A stretch of 64,000 bases of DNA from an uncultured Shewanella sp. (GTDB taxonomy: Bacteria > Pseudomonadota > Gammaproteobacteria > Enterobacterales > Shewanellaceae), in NCBI GenBank assembly GCA_947503555.1, contig CANNEE010000006.1:1-64000 (forward strand), given 5' to 3'. The position numbers and the translations under genes are program-made. Below the pieces are notes generated by a model. It was given only the letters and a program-made list of their open reading frames with translations, had not been told where the DNA came from and ran no database searches. Of this stretch, positions 7,348-16,332 are shown piece by piece; the stretch's first letter is position 1, and every line of letters starts with the position of its first letter.

Positions 7348-7827
7348 TTAAAAGCTAACATGGCAGCTTGGCAGACCATTCTTTTCTAAATAACTCTGAT
7401 GATATTCTTCTGCGCGGTTAAATTGCTCGCAGGGCACAATTTCTGTCACTATCGCTTTATCGCCCCATTTGCCACTGTCTGCCAGTGCTTGTTTCGACGC
7501 TATGGCTAAGGTTTGCTGCTGCTCGTCGTGAAAGAAGATTGTACTTCTATACTGTGTACCTTCATCTTCTCCCTGACGGTTGAGTGTGGTTGGGTTATGA
7601 TTTTTCCAAAATACATCAAGCAGCTCTTGGTAGCTAATTTGGGTCTCATCATATTCCACCTGTACTACTTCAGCGTGGCCAGTGATGCCTTTTTTCACTT
7701 CAATATAGCTAGTTAGGCTGTTATCGCCTCCCATATAGCCACACACAGCATCGGTTACGCCTTTGACTTCTCTAAAGAAGTATTCCACACCCCAGAAACA
7801 ACCTGCTCCAAATGTTGCTAATGCCAT
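7348..7827 (-). CDS. msrA: Peptide methionine-S-sulfoxide reductase MsrA
   Basis: MsrA repairs oxidised methionine, reducing the S epimer of methionine sulfoxide with thioredoxin-linked electrons. The catalytic motif GCFWG is at residues 9-13 with the nucleophilic Cys10. The conserved segments GYMGG, GHAEVVQVEYD and NPTTLNRQGEDEGTQYRS are present, and a recycling Cys lies near the end (GLPSCHVSF). The ATG at 7827 is preferred: the product then begins MALATFGAGCFWG and a GAGG lies at suitable distance. An in-frame upstream start would add seven residues. It is a single gene, convergent with pgm. About 159 residues is typical of the short MsrA type. Confidence 0.94.
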   Translation of the reverse strand: MALATFGAGCFWGVEYFFREVKGVTDAVCGYMGGDNSLTSYIEVKKGITGHAEVVQVEYDETQISYQELLDVFWKNHNPTTLNRQGEDEGTQYRSTIFFHDEQQQTLAIASKQALADSGKWGDKAIVTEIVPCEQFNRAEEYHQSYLEKNGLPSCHVSF

Positions 7828-8015
7828 ACTCTGTACCTCAAAAATCATTTAGCCGTCTATATGGCTAGACATTTTGAAGTCTAAATTTTCATTTTGCAAC
7901 TAAAAATGTGATCTCATGCGTTGATTGGCCGCTTTGTAACCATCAAACTCAGTCCTTGAATTTGATTAAGGGATTGAATAAGCTCAAATTTGTGAATCAA
8001 TAATAAGGCAGGCGA

Positions 8016-8942
8016 ATGTCCGAAAAACAAGCATATCCAATTGGCACCAAGGGTGAGAAGTGGCAACAGGCTGAGGTTGATGCATGGCGAGCAACCACAA
8101 GTATCAAGCGAAGCTATCAAGATCAGGTGCAGAATAAACTATCGACTCTGCCTTCAGAGTTTGAACGCATTCAATACGGTGCCCTTAGCTACGATCAGGC
8201 TCGTTATCCGTTATTTGCGCTAAAGAGTAAGCAGTGGGATCCAAGCAAGATTAACGTTTTGGTGACCGGAGGGGTTCACGGTTATGAAACGAGTGGCGTT
8301 CAAGGTGCTATTTTATTTTTGCAGCAATATGCAGCCAAATACCTGAATAAGGTCAATCTCCTAATCGCACCTTGTGTTAGCCCATGGGGTTATGAAACGA
8401 TCAATCGCTGGAATCCAAATGCAGTGGATCCCAACCGTTCTTTCTATGCCGATAGCCCAAGTGAGGAAGCATCAAAGCTAATGCAGCTCGTTGCGAGTAT
8501 CGAAGGTGGCTTCGCATTGCATATCGATCTCCACGAAACTACCGATACCGACGAGAGTGAGTTTAGGCCCGCACTCGCGGCTCGAGATGGCAAGCCTTAT
8601 GTCGCAGGAAGCGTTCCCGATGGTTTCTATCTTGTCGGTGATAGTGAAAATCCACAAGCTGAGTTTCAAAAAGCCGTTATTAACGAAGTGAGCAAGGTGA
8701 CACATATTGCGCCAGCAGATACTAATGGCCAGCTTATTGGTGTCGATATTGAGCAGTTCGGGGTGATTAATTATTCGATGAAGGCATTAGGCCTGTGTGG
8801 TGGCATGACCAATAGTCAGTTTAGCACGACAACTGAAGTTTACCCCGATAGCCCAAAGGTCGACGATGATAACTGTAATCGTGCTCAGGTGGCGGCCATT
8901 GTCGGTGCTATAGAGCACCTTTTGTTATCGCTAGGGCGATAA
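8016..8942 (+). CDS. M14-family zinc carboxypeptidase-like protein
   Basis: This 308-residue soluble protein has no signal peptide. The M14 zinc site is visible: HGYE (about residue 89, in VTGGVHGYETSGVQGA) gives His and Glu ligands, and HIDLHET (about residue 168) supplies the second histidine region. NRWNPNAVDPNRSFY fits the substrate-binding Asn-Arg pair of M14 and desuccinylase-like enzymes. The catalytic glutamate is probably the one in TTTEVYPDSP near residue 271. Members cleave C-terminal residues or N-acyl amino acids; the substrate here is not evident. It is a single gene, divergent from msrA, with the ATG preceded by AGGCGA. Confidence 0.8.
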   Translation: MSEKQAYPIGTKGEKWQQAEVDAWRATTSIKRSYQDQVQNKLSTLPSEFERIQYGALSYDQARYPLFALKSKQWDPSKINVLVTGGVHGYETSGVQGAILFLQQYAAKYLNKVNLLIAPCVSPWGYETINRWNPNAVDPNRSFYADSPSEEASKLMQLVASIEGGFALHIDLHETTDTDESEFRPALAARDGKPYVAGSVPDGFYLVGDSENPQAEFQKAVINEVSKVTHIAPADTNGQLIGVDIEQFGVINYSMKALGLCGGMTNSQFSTTTEVYPDSPKVDDDNCNRAQVAAIVGAIEHLLLSLGR

Positions 8943-9264
8943 TTCAGAAATTGTTGTTGGGGCTGTAATGATTGCAGCTCCTACTTTTATCAACAAAAGC
9001 TTATCTGATTTTCTTAGATCTCAAATTATTCCCAGAGCCCCAGGCAGTGCCTAATACACCACTAGCTATCAGAATCATAATATCCTTTACGAAATCACTA
9101 TTTTAAATGGTGAAAAATTCGGCAAATTATGTCGATATTTATCTGAAATATAGTATGTTAATCACATTAACACTATTTTAACCGCCATATTAATTTGAAC
9201 TCTAATTATTAGTGTTGTAAGGTGCGCGGCGGTTTAAAGATGAATATTGTCATGGAGCTCGTTT
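8943..9264. promoter_or_regulatory. Gene-poor region upstream of proX
   Basis: Contains a terminator-like hairpin at 8959-8981 (GGGGCTG / CAGCTCC) followed by a T-rich stretch, and a candidate 25-codon minus-strand ORF (9001-9078). An AT-rich segment follows that must hold the proXWV promoter. No clear osmotic-type operator was recognised. Confidence 0.4.
9001..9078 (-). CDS. Candidate small ORF, 25 residues
   Basis: ATG at 9078 is preceded on the minus strand by AAAGGA at 4 bases. The product begins with a short hydrophobic stretch (MILIASGVLGTAWGSG) and ends in a basic tail (RSKKIR), which would suit a small membrane-associated peptide. The open frame extends a few codons upstream of the ATG. 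It could be a real small gene, the tail of a decayed one, or chance. Confidence 0.3.
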   Translation of the reverse strand: MILIASGVLGTAWGSGNNLRSKKIR

Positions 9265-10284
9265 ATGAATAAACAGATTTTAAGCGTCAGCATACTTACG
9301 CTAGGCCTGATGAGTGGTGGCTTTTCTCAATCACTGATGGCTAAAGAGCAATGCGGCAAAGTGACAATTGCCGATATGAATTGGAGCTCAGCTTCTCTTA
9401 TCGCTAATGTGGACCGATTTATCCTTGAGCATGGTTATGGCTGTGAGGCCGAGCTGATCCCAGGTGATACCATGCCCACCAGCACCTCTATGATAGAAAA
9501 AGGTGAGCCAGATATAGCGCCTGAAATGTGGACTAATAGTGTTAAAGAGCTAATAGAAAAAGGGGTTGAAGACAAGCGACTAGCTGTTGCAGGCAACTCT
9601 CTGTCTGACGGAGGCGAAGAGGGGTTCTGGGTCCCTCAATATATGGTCGATGCCGACCCAAGTCTTAAAACCATACAAGGTGTTATCAAAAACGTTAAGC
9701 TGTTTGAGCACCCTGAGGATCCCGAAGTCGGCGCATTTTATGGCTGTCCTGCAGGTTGGGGGTGTCAGTTATCCTCTGAGAATTTATTTAGGGCATTAAA
9801 ACTCGATGAAGCGGGTTTTGAGCTTATCGATCCTGGCTCGGGTGCAGGCCTTGCTGGCTCAATCGCTAGGGCTTATGAGCGCAAACAACCTTGGTTTGGT
9901 TATTATTGGGCGCCAACAGCTGTGCTCGGCAAGTATAAGATGGTTAAGGTCGACTTTGGCAGCGGCATTGATCAAGCCCATTTTACTGATTGTATTGCAA
10001 AGGCTGAATGCGCAGCGCCAAAAGTCACCATGTATCCATCATCGATTGTGAAAACCGTGACGACAATGGACTTTGCCGAGCAGGCTAAAGCGCCTTTTGA
10101 ATACTTGAGCAAGCGTGCTGTGACTAACGAGAAAATGAACTCCTTATTAGCTTGGATGGAAGACAATCAAGCCGATGGTCAAATAGCTGCAGAACATTTT
10201 CTCATTACTTATCCTGAGATTTGGCAGTCATGGTTGCCTAAGCCTGTCGCTAGCAAAGTGGCCGATGCAGTTAACGAGCTTTAA
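9265..10284 (+). CDS. proX: ABC transporter substrate-binding protein, glycine betaine/choline type (ProX-like)
   Basis: This periplasmic binding protein captures a quaternary-amine compatible solute and delivers it to the ProW/ProV-type importer encoded just downstream. The ATG at 9265 has GGAG eight bases upstream and starts a classic signal peptide (MNKQILSVSILTLGLMSGGF...LMA). The mature part shows the OpuAC-family pattern, with tryptophans likely to form the aromatic cage (IADMNWSSAS, PEMWTNS, EEGFWVPQYM, WFGYYWAPTAV). It also has the Cys pair GCPAGWGCQ. At 339 residues it has typical family length. Order X-W-V differs from the V-W-X of E. coli. Exact ligand (betaine, choline or proline betaine) cannot be read. 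Confidence 0.85.
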   Translation: MNKQILSVSILTLGLMSGGFSQSLMAKEQCGKVTIADMNWSSASLIANVDRFILEHGYGCEAELIPGDTMPTSTSMIEKGEPDIAPEMWTNSVKELIEKGVEDKRLAVAGNSLSDGGEEGFWVPQYMVDADPSLKTIQGVIKNVKLFEHPEDPEVGAFYGCPAGWGCQLSSENLFRALKLDEAGFELIDPGSGAGLAGSIARAYERKQPWFGYYWAPTAVLGKYKMVKVDFGSGIDQAHFTDCIAKAECAAPKVTMYPSSIVKTVTTMDFAEQAKAPFEYLSKRAVTNEKMNSLLAWMEDNQADGQIAAEHFLITYPEIWQSWLPKPVASKVADAVNEL

Positions 10285-10385
10285 GGCTTAGTAGACTCTT
10301 TTTCATTCTTTTTACAAGCACTCACTTCTTATGTGAGTGCTTGATTGTTTTTAGCTCTTTTAGGTTTTTTGATACAGAGGTAGTA

Positions 10386-11285
10386 ATGGCTGACTATGCT
10401 TGGCTAGAAAAATTTCCCAAAATGGATCGTCAAAGTTTGCTCGAGATACGCAAATACTTAGATGGTGCATTTAGGGACTTTTCCCGTGAATATGGCGATG
10501 CCATAGAATCTTTTTTTGACCCTTTACTTAACTTTCTTATCTGGTTTGAGAAATTGCTGGTGCAGTCTCCTTGGTGGGCCGTGTTGGCTGTGATAACCGG
10601 ACTTGTCTATGCCGCCAGTCGCTCTTGGAAGTTATCGCTAGGGGTCGTGGTCTCTTTTCTGCTGATAGGCTACTTTGGCATGTGGCAAGATACCATGCGC
10701 ACCTTGAGTATCATTACTGTCTGTACCCTGATGGCCATAATCCTAGGCGTGCCCATTGGGATTATGATGGCACGCTCAAACCGCACTCAAGCTGTGGTGA
10801 CGCCGATATTGGATGTGATGCAGACTATGCCAGCCTTTGTTTACCTGATCCCCGTGGTCATGCTGCTAGGAATAGGTAAGGTTCCAGGTGTCATTGCTGT
10901 GGTTGTGTATGCGATACCACCTGTTATTCGTCTCACTAATTTGGGAATACGTCTGGTCGATAAAGAGGTACTGGAAGCAGCGACCGCCTATGGCGCAACT
11001 AAGCTGCAACGCCTTGTTGGTGTGCAATTGCCCTTAGCTGGCCCAACAATTATGGCCGGGATTAACCAAACCATTATGATGGCTCTAGGTATGGTGGTTA
11101 TCGCCTCTATGATTGGTGTTAAGGGGCTAGGGCAACCCGTACTCAAATCGATTACTAACCAGTATTTTACCTTAGGCTTGTTTAATGGATTGGCTATTGT
11201 TGCCTTAGCGATTATTTTCGACCGTGTATCCCAAGCTTATGCCAAGCGTACTCAAAAGCATATACAAGGGGCGAGTCATGACTGA
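10386..11285 (+). CDS. proW: ABC transporter permease, ProW-like
   Basis: Inner-membrane permease for the betaine-type importer. The ATG at 10386 follows GAGG. An amphipathic N-terminal stretch of about 60 residues precedes six or so membrane helices. The EAA loop that contacts the ATPase is recognisable (EAATAYGATKLQRLVGVQLPLA, about residues 200-221). The family signature MQTMPAFVYLIPVVMLLGIGKVPG (substrate pathway helix) is nearly canonical for ProW/OpuAB. At 299 residues it is slightly shorter than E. coli ProW (354) at the N-terminus. It overlaps proV by 8 bases, indicating translational coupling. Confidence 0.9.
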   Translation: MADYAWLEKFPKMDRQSLLEIRKYLDGAFRDFSREYGDAIESFFDPLLNFLIWFEKLLVQSPWWAVLAVITGLVYAASRSWKLSLGVVVSFLLIGYFGMWQDTMRTLSIITVCTLMAIILGVPIGIMMARSNRTQAVVTPILDVMQTMPAFVYLIPVVMLLGIGKVPGVIAVVVYAIPPVIRLTNLGIRLVDKEVLEAATAYGATKLQRLVGVQLPLAGPTIMAGINQTIMMALGMVVIASMIGVKGLGQPVLKSITNQYFTLGLFNGLAIVALAIIFDRVSQAYAKRTQKHIQGASHD

Positions 11286-12576
11286 GCAAGATAATCAAAT
11301 AAACAGCCAAAGTCAGAAAGGTGAGCCGCTAATTCAGGTTAAAAACCTCTACAAAGTATTTGGTAAGAATCCGGCTAAAGTCATGCCTAAGGTTAAGCAA
11401 GGGCTGTCAAAAGATGAAATCTTAGCTAATACAGGTCATACAGTCGGACTCAAAGCGATTAATCTTGATATTCACAAAGGTGAGATATTTGTGATTATGG
11501 GGTTATCTGGCTCTGGCAAATCGACATTAATTCGCCATTTTAACCGCTTAATCGACCCAACCGAGGGCCAGATTTTGGTTGAGGGCACGGACGTAATGCA
11601 GCTTAATACCAAGGCGCTAGAAGCATTTCGCCGTAATAAGATGGCCATGGTATTTCAGCGTTTCGGCTTGATGCCCCATAGAAATGTTCTCGATAACGTT
11701 GCTTATGGTTTAAGTGTACAAGGTGTCGATAAAAAGTCGCGAGAAGCTAAAGCAGTAAAATGGCTTGATACGGTGGGGCTAGCAGGCTATGAAGCGCAAT
11801 ATCCTTCACAGCTTTCAGGCGGGCAGCAGCAAAGGGTCGGGCTTGCGCGTGCGCTTTGTACCGATGCTGAAATTTTATTGATGGATGAGGCCTTTTCGGC
11901 TCTCGACCCTTTGATTCGAAGCGAGATGCAAGATCAGCTTATTGAACTGCAAGATCAGCTGCATAAGACCATCATCTTTATTACCCATGATTTGGATGAA
12001 GCCCTTAGAATTGGCGATAGAATTGCTATTTTAAAAGATGGCGATCTGGTACAAGTGGGTGAACCTGTCGATATTTTGCTAAATCCAGCCGATGCCTATG
12101 TCGAAGCGTTTGTTAAGGACGTTAATCGTCCGCGCGCCTTGACGGTAGAGACTGTGATGAAGCCTCCCGCTCATAGATTAACGGCCAGTAGCATAGGTGA
12201 GGCGCTAAAAGAGATGAAGCGTATACCTGAAAATTATGCCTACTATGTTAATGAGGATGGATTCCAAGGTGTGGTTTGCCAAGAAGCGCTAGAAGATGCA
12301 GCCAGAATAGATAAAGAAACCCATATGGATGATTTTGAGGTTGAAGAGCTAACGCCTATCTCGCCCGATGATTATCTTGAAAATATCATTCCAGCGACCA
12401 TGGAGTCGGATTTCCCCATTCCCGTTGTCGATGCTGAAGGGGACTTGCAAGGAGAGCTCTCTAGAACTCACCTTGCTGAAGTGTTATCGGATTTCTGCAG
12501 CGATGACGACGAGCACAGTAGTGATAAGCCTGATGGAGAGCCAAGGGATAAAGATAGCGCAAAGCAAAATGATTAG
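11278..12576 (+). CDS. proV: ABC transporter ATP-binding protein with CBS domains, ProV-like
   Basis: This 432-residue ATPase powers the importer. The ATG at 11278 overlaps the proW stop by 8 bases. Walker A GLSGSGKST is at residues 75-83, signature LSGGQ at 179-183, Walker B LLMDEAFSALDP from 200, and the switch histidine in FITHDLDEA. Residues from about 285 on form a CBS-pair-like module, which in OpuA/ProV proteins senses ionic strength. The last 25 residues are strongly charged and acidic then mixed. The N-terminal FGKNPAKVMPKVKQGLSKDEIL segment is a family feature of betaine-type ATPases. Confidence 0.9.
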   Translation: MTEQDNQINSQSQKGEPLIQVKNLYKVFGKNPAKVMPKVKQGLSKDEILANTGHTVGLKAINLDIHKGEIFVIMGLSGSGKSTLIRHFNRLIDPTEGQILVEGTDVMQLNTKALEAFRRNKMAMVFQRFGLMPHRNVLDNVAYGLSVQGVDKKSREAKAVKWLDTVGLAGYEAQYPSQLSGGQQQRVGLARALCTDAEILLMDEAFSALDPLIRSEMQDQLIELQDQLHKTIIFITHDLDEALRIGDRIAILKDGDLVQVGEPVDILLNPADAYVEAFVKDVNRPRALTVETVMKPPAHRLTASSIGEALKEMKRIPENYAYYVNEDGFQGVVCQEALEDAARIDKETHMDDFEVEELTPISPDDYLENIIPATMESDFPIPVVDAEGDLQGELSRTHLAEVLSDFCSDDDEHSSDKPDGEPRDKDSAKQND

Positions 12577-12631
12577 CCCTTTGGGGTTTAAGCCTAGGGC
12601 TGTCAGGAAAATTCTGATTTATTAAGATTGT

Positions 12632-12664
12632 AAGCACATCTAAGCTGTATTGATTAGGTGTGCT
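12632..12664. terminator. Hairpin between proV and the GNAT gene
   Basis: AAGCACATCTAA pairs with TTAGGTGTGCTT over 12 positions (one G-U) around a 9-base loop. It lies between convergent genes. Directly after it the phrase TCTATTTAAAGTG is tandemly duplicated, the second copy forming the end of the GNAT gene. Confidence 0.55.
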
Positions 12665-12680
12665 TGTCTATTTAAAGTGT

Positions 12681-13100
12681 CTATTTAAAGTGCTTACTCA
12701 GAAAATATCTATCGTGATCTGCTGTTATTCCATCAATCTTACCCACAATGTTAAACCCATGTTTTTGATAAAATAGCGGCGCTTGACAACCAAGAGTATC
12801 GACCTGAGCGCCAATACAGCCACGTTGTTTTGCTATCTCTTCTGCTTTAATCATCAACTCACTGCCAATCCCTGTACCTCTTAGGCTTTCATCAACCCAG
12901 AGAACCTCAATTAAGAGTTGCTGGTAGATGGTGCGACAGCCTATACCGGCGATGGGGCACTGCTGCTCATCCTTGACCACTAGGGTGAGGGGCTTAGATG
13001 ATTCTGTGCCTAGCTTTGAATGATTATACTGACGTACACCATCAACTAACGCATCGAACGCTGCTTTATCCTCTTGTTCTATCAGTGTTATCGCTTTCAA
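12681..13100 (-). CDS. GNAT-family N-acetyltransferase
   Basis: This 139-residue single-domain acetyltransferase is probably cytosolic. The acetyl-CoA pyrophosphate loop is visible as LRGTGIGSELMIKAEEIAKQRG (about residues 76-97), after the beta-strand LLIEVLWVDESL. The end, FYQKHGFNIVGKIDG, is the usual strand-helix of GNAT folds. The substrate cannot be inferred. It is convergent with proV and divergent from the prpR promoter region. Confidence 0.8.
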   Translation of the reverse strand: MKAITLIEQEDKAAFDALVDGVRQYNHSKLGTESSKPLTLVVKDEQQCPIAGIGCRTIYQQLLIEVLWVDESLRGTGIGSELMIKAEEIAKQRGCIGAQVDTLGCQAPLFYQKHGFNIVGKIDGITADHDRYFLSKHFK

Positions 13101-13161
13101 ATTCTTTGCCCCTTAAGTCTATAGATAAGTATCTTGGTGTTTATCTAGTATTAAGTCAATT

Positions 13162-13290
13162 TTGTCGACAATCTACGCTGACTTTTTCTCATATATTGAG
13201 AGTGTCAAAACCTCAATCGCTTATACTTTTGTCGACAATATCACATTTTTAGATTGATCAAATGTGATGTGGGCGCTATATTGTCGACAA
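13162..13290. promoter_or_regulatory. Cluster of three TTGTCGACAA operators upstream of prpR
   Basis: The perfect 10-bp palindrome TTGTCGACAA occurs at 13162-13171, 13229-13238 and 13281-13290. A fourth identical copy lies inside the regulator gene at 13432-13441. The third copy ends 27 bases before the prpR start. GntR/FCD regulators bind short palindromes of this type, and the adjacency to a GntR gene heading the operon makes autoregulated PrpR sites the likely meaning. A random 10-mer is expected about 0.06 times per 64 kb at even base composition. Confidence 0.8.
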
Positions 13291-13317
13291 TTAATGTTAA
13301 CAAATGGTTTGATATTT

Positions 13318-13977
13318 ATGGCTAAGCAGTTACAAAAAGCGGTGACTTCGGCGGATAAAACCTTCTACGCCTTAAGAAAAGCGATAGTTGAAGGAGAAAT
13401 CGTCGCGGGTTCTAAGCTAAGTGAAACTGAATTGTCGACAAAGTATCAGGTGAGCCGTGCCGTAGTTCGTGAAGCCATAAACCGTTTGGAGTCATCAAGT
13501 TTAATTGAGCGCAAACCCAATGTTGGGGCGCGAGTGATCACCTTAAGTGTTGAAGGATTGGTCGAGCTATACCAAGTGCGCGAATCCCTTGAAGGGATGG
13601 CAGCAAGACTCGCCGCAACCAATATGCCGGACAGCGAAATTAAAGAGCTGCAGGAGCTACTCAATACTCATGGTCAAGGGGTTGCCAGTGGTGAAGGTTA
13701 CTACCAAGAGGCTGGCGATGTGGATTTTCATTACCGCATCATAATGGGCAGTAAAAATAATCATCTTATCTCGCTACTACTCAATAGTACCTATCATCTT
13801 ATTCGCATGTATCGAGTACAGCTTGGTATGGCAGGCCCAAGAGTTACAACAGCCTTTGATGAACACAAACATATAGTACAAGCCATAGCGAATAGAGATC
13901 CTGAATTGGCGGAAATATTAATGCGCCGCCATATTCATTATTCGAAAAACAATATTGAAAACAAGTTAATTGCTTAA
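13318..13977 (+). CDS. prpR: GntR-family (FCD/FadR subfamily) regulator of the propionate operon
   Basis: The N-terminal winged helix (about residues 8-70) shows the GntR pattern FYALRKAIVEGEIVAGSKLSE...YQVSRAVVREAINRLESSSLIERKPNVGARV. The C-terminal all-helical FCD ligand domain carries likely metal/ligand residues in DVDFHYRIIMGSKNN and the final HKHIVQAI and RRHIHYS histidines. The ATG at 13318 is chosen because the conserved domain begins there. It heads prpB-prpC-acnD-prpF on the same strand. In Shewanella the 2-methylcitrate operon is controlled by a GntR protein rather than by the sigma-54 PrpR of enterics, and the name here follows that usage. The effector is probably a pathway intermediate such as 2-methylcitrate (inference). 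Confidence 0.85.
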   Translation: MAKQLQKAVTSADKTFYALRKAIVEGEIVAGSKLSETELSTKYQVSRAVVREAINRLESSSLIERKPNVGARVITLSVEGLVELYQVRESLEGMAARLAATNMPDSEIKELQELLNTHGQGVASGEGYYQEAGDVDFHYRIIMGSKNNHLISLLLNSTYHLIRMYRVQLGMAGPRVTTAFDEHKHIVQAIANRDPELAEILMRRHIHYSKNNIENKLIA

Positions 13978-14154
13978 CGGTAATTTTGTACCTATTGCGC
14001 GAGCGAAGTAACACTGCCTGAACTGAGTAACGACGGCAAGGCATGTTACCCAGTATTTATCCTAGCATTAGGTCTAATTTACATAGAGCAAATAATTACA
14101 TATAAATCAGTCGTCAAGACACTTTTTTAATGACACAGGTCGAAGGAAAAGAGC

Positions 14155-15033
14155 ATGAGCGCAGGAAAGAAGTTCCGTCAAGCTTTAGTTGACAATCATC
14201 CCCTACAAATCGTTGGCACAATTAACGCCTATACCGCCATGATGGCGAAGCAAATCGGCCATCAGGCTATCTACCTCTCTGGCGGCGGCGTCGCTAACGC
14301 CTCCTATGGTCTACCGGATCTTGGTATGACTTCCCTAAATGACGTACTTGTCGATGTGCAGCGTATCACCTCCGCGTGCGATCTGCCCCTAATGGTGGAT
14401 ATAGATACAGGTTGGGGCGGGGCATTTAATATCGCTAAAACCATTCGCGATATGGAAAAGGCCGGTGCTGCGGCTGTGCATATGGAAGATCAGGTTGCTC
14501 AGAAGCGTTGTGGTCACAGACCGAATAAAGAGATCGTCAGTACAGAAGAGATGGTGGATCGTATTCGCGCCGCCGTCGATGCTCGCACTGACCCTGACTT
14601 TTTCATCATGGCTCGTACCGATGCCTTTGCTCAAGAAGGATTAGAAGCTGCAATTGAGCGTGCTAAAGCCTATGTGGCTGCAGGTGCAGATGGCATCTTT
14701 GCCGAAGCAGTTAAAACTGAAGAGCATTATCGCGCCTTTACTCAGGCTTTAGATGTGCCTGTACTTGCCAATATCACAGAGTTTGGGCAAACCGAGCTGT
14801 GGAATAAAGAGCAGTTAGGTGCTTGGGGCTGCGCTATGGTGCTTTATCCGCTATCGGCGTTTCGTGCGATGAACAAGGCTGCCGAGCGAGTGTATCAAGC
14901 CCTATTGTCTGATGGCGATCAAAAAGCCGTTGTCGATACCATGCAAACCCGCATGGAGCTTTATGATTATCTTGGTTACCACGACTATGAGCAGAAGTTA
15001 GATAAGCTGTTCTCCGAAGGTAAGAACAAGTAA
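14155..15033 (+). CDS. prpB: 2-Methylisocitrate lyase PrpB
   Basis: PrpB cleaves 2-methylisocitrate to pyruvate and succinate, the last step of the 2-methylcitrate cycle that removes propionyl-CoA. It belongs to the isocitrate lyase/PEP mutase superfamily. The catalytic loop KRCGH is at residues 117-121 with Cys119. The metal-binding VDIDTGWGG (residues 81-89) and MEDQ segment are in place. At 292 residues it equals the family norm. GGAAAAG lies upstream of the ATG. It is followed by prpC after 118 bp containing a tandem repeat. Confidence 0.96.
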   Translation: MSAGKKFRQALVDNHPLQIVGTINAYTAMMAKQIGHQAIYLSGGGVANASYGLPDLGMTSLNDVLVDVQRITSACDLPLMVDIDTGWGGAFNIAKTIRDMEKAGAAAVHMEDQVAQKRCGHRPNKEIVSTEEMVDRIRAAVDARTDPDFFIMARTDAFAQEGLEAAIERAKAYVAAGADGIFAEAVKTEEHYRAFTQALDVPVLANITEFGQTELWNKEQLGAWGCAMVLYPLSAFRAMNKAAERVYQALLSDGDQKAVVDTMQTRMELYDYLGYHDYEQKLDKLFSEGKNK

Positions 15034-15089
15034 TTAGCAAGTTACCCTACATAAATAATTAGATGCTTTAGCCAACTAAAGCCGACTAA

Positions 15090-15139
15090 TTAAGCATAAA
15101 AATAGCTAAATAATTTAAGCATAAAAATAGCGAGATAAT
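15090..15139 (+). repeat. Two tandem 25-bp repeats between prpB and prpC
   Basis: A 25-bp unit beginning TTAAGCATAAAAATAGC is repeated at 15090-15114 and 15115-15139, differing at two positions. The second copy ends exactly where the prpC ribosome site begins. It may be a simple slippage duplication or an AT-rich translation enhancer. Confidence 0.8.
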
Positions 15140-15151
15140 GGAGGAAAAGTC

Positions 15152-16276
15152 ATGGTAGATAAGAAACTAGGTGGTGCCGGTCTTCGTGGTCAAAGTGCTG
15201 GCGAAACTAAACTTTGTACCGTGGGTAAGTCAGGTAGTGGATTAACCTATTGTGGTTATGATGTATCGGACTTAGCCGATAACGCGACTTTTGAAGAGGT
15301 GGCATACCTACTGTTTAACGGTGAATTGCCAACACTCGATCAGCTTGAAACCTATAAGGCTGAGCTGAAGTCAATGCGCGATTTGCCATTAGCACTAAAA
15401 GAGGTGCTACAGCTCATTCCTGCCGATGCTCACCCCATGGATGTGATGCGTACTGGCGCGTCATTCTTAGGTAACCTAGAGCCTGAAGTAGACTTTAGTC
15501 AGCAGCAAAAAGCGGCTAATCGTTTATTAGCAGCCTTTCCTGCCATTATGACCTACTGGTATCGTTACTCCCATGACAATGTCGAAATCGATTGTACGTC
15601 GAATGAAGATACGATTGGTGGTCATTTCCTACGTCTACTAACAGGTAAGACTCCGTCTGAGTTGCATCGCCGTGTTATCGATGTCTCACTCATTCTTTAC
15701 GCCGAGCATGAGTTTAATGCCTCAACCTTTACCGCTCGTGTTTGTGCATCAACCCTATCTGACATGTACTCTTGCATTACAGGTGCAATTGGCTCACTAC
15801 GTGGTCCATTGCATGGTGGCGCAAACGAAGCGGCTATGGATATGATCCAAAAGTTCACTTCACCAGAAGACGCCAAAGTACAGATGGCAGGCATGCTAGA
15901 GCGTAAAGAGAAAATCATGGGCTTTGGCCATGCAGTCTATCGTGAGTCAGATCCCCGTAATGTGATCATCAAGCGCTGGTCAGAAAAGCTATCGGTTGAG
16001 TTTGGTGATAGCTCCCTCTATGACATCTCTGTGGCCTGTGAAGAGTATATGTGGGACACCAAGAAGCTGTTCTGTAACGCTGACTTCTTCCATGCCTCTG
16101 CTTATCACTTTATGGGCATTCCAACTAAGTTGTTTACTCCTATCTTTGTCTGCTCACGCCTAACAGGTTGGGCTGCTCACGTGATGGAGCAAAGAGACAA
16201 TAACCGTATTATTCGACCAAGTGCCGATTATATTGGTAGTGAGCCTAGAAAAGTGACGCCAATTGCTGAGCGTTAA
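15152..16276 (+). CDS. prpC: 2-Methylcitrate synthase PrpC
   Basis: PrpC condenses propionyl-CoA with oxaloacetate to 2-methylcitrate, opening the cycle. The 374-residue protein has the citrate-synthase fold. The motifs SLRGPLHGGANEAAMDMIQ (catalytic His), GFGHAVYRESDPR (second catalytic His and substrate Arg) and the acidic residue in CNADFFHASAYHFMGIP are visible. Length matches PrpC rather than the longer GltA. The ribosome site GGAGGAAAAG precedes the ATG by an ideal distance. Confidence 0.95.
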   Translation: MVDKKLGGAGLRGQSAGETKLCTVGKSGSGLTYCGYDVSDLADNATFEEVAYLLFNGELPTLDQLETYKAELKSMRDLPLALKEVLQLIPADAHPMDVMRTGASFLGNLEPEVDFSQQQKAANRLLAAFPAIMTYWYRYSHDNVEIDCTSNEDTIGGHFLRLLTGKTPSELHRRVIDVSLILYAEHEFNASTFTARVCASTLSDMYSCITGAIGSLRGPLHGGANEAAMDMIQKFTSPEDAKVQMAGMLERKEKIMGFGHAVYRESDPRNVIIKRWSEKLSVEFGDSSLYDISVACEEYMWDTKKLFCNADFFHASAYHFMGIPTKLFTPIFVCSRLTGWAAHVMEQRDNNRIIRPSADYIGSEPRKVTPIAER

Positions 16277-16291
16277 TGGCTAGAGCTAATA

Positions 16292-16324
16292 AAGTGAGCG
16301 ATAACGTGAGTTTATCGCTCACTT
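16292..16324 (+). other. Intercistronic hairpin 1 (prpC-acnD)
   Basis: A perfect 13-bp stem, AAGTGAGCGATAA with TTATCGCTCACTT, encloses a 7-base loop and starts 15 bases after the prpC stop. No T-run follows, so it is more likely an mRNA stabiliser or processing signal than a terminator. Confidence 0.7.
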
Positions 16325-16332
16325 GGCGAGAT

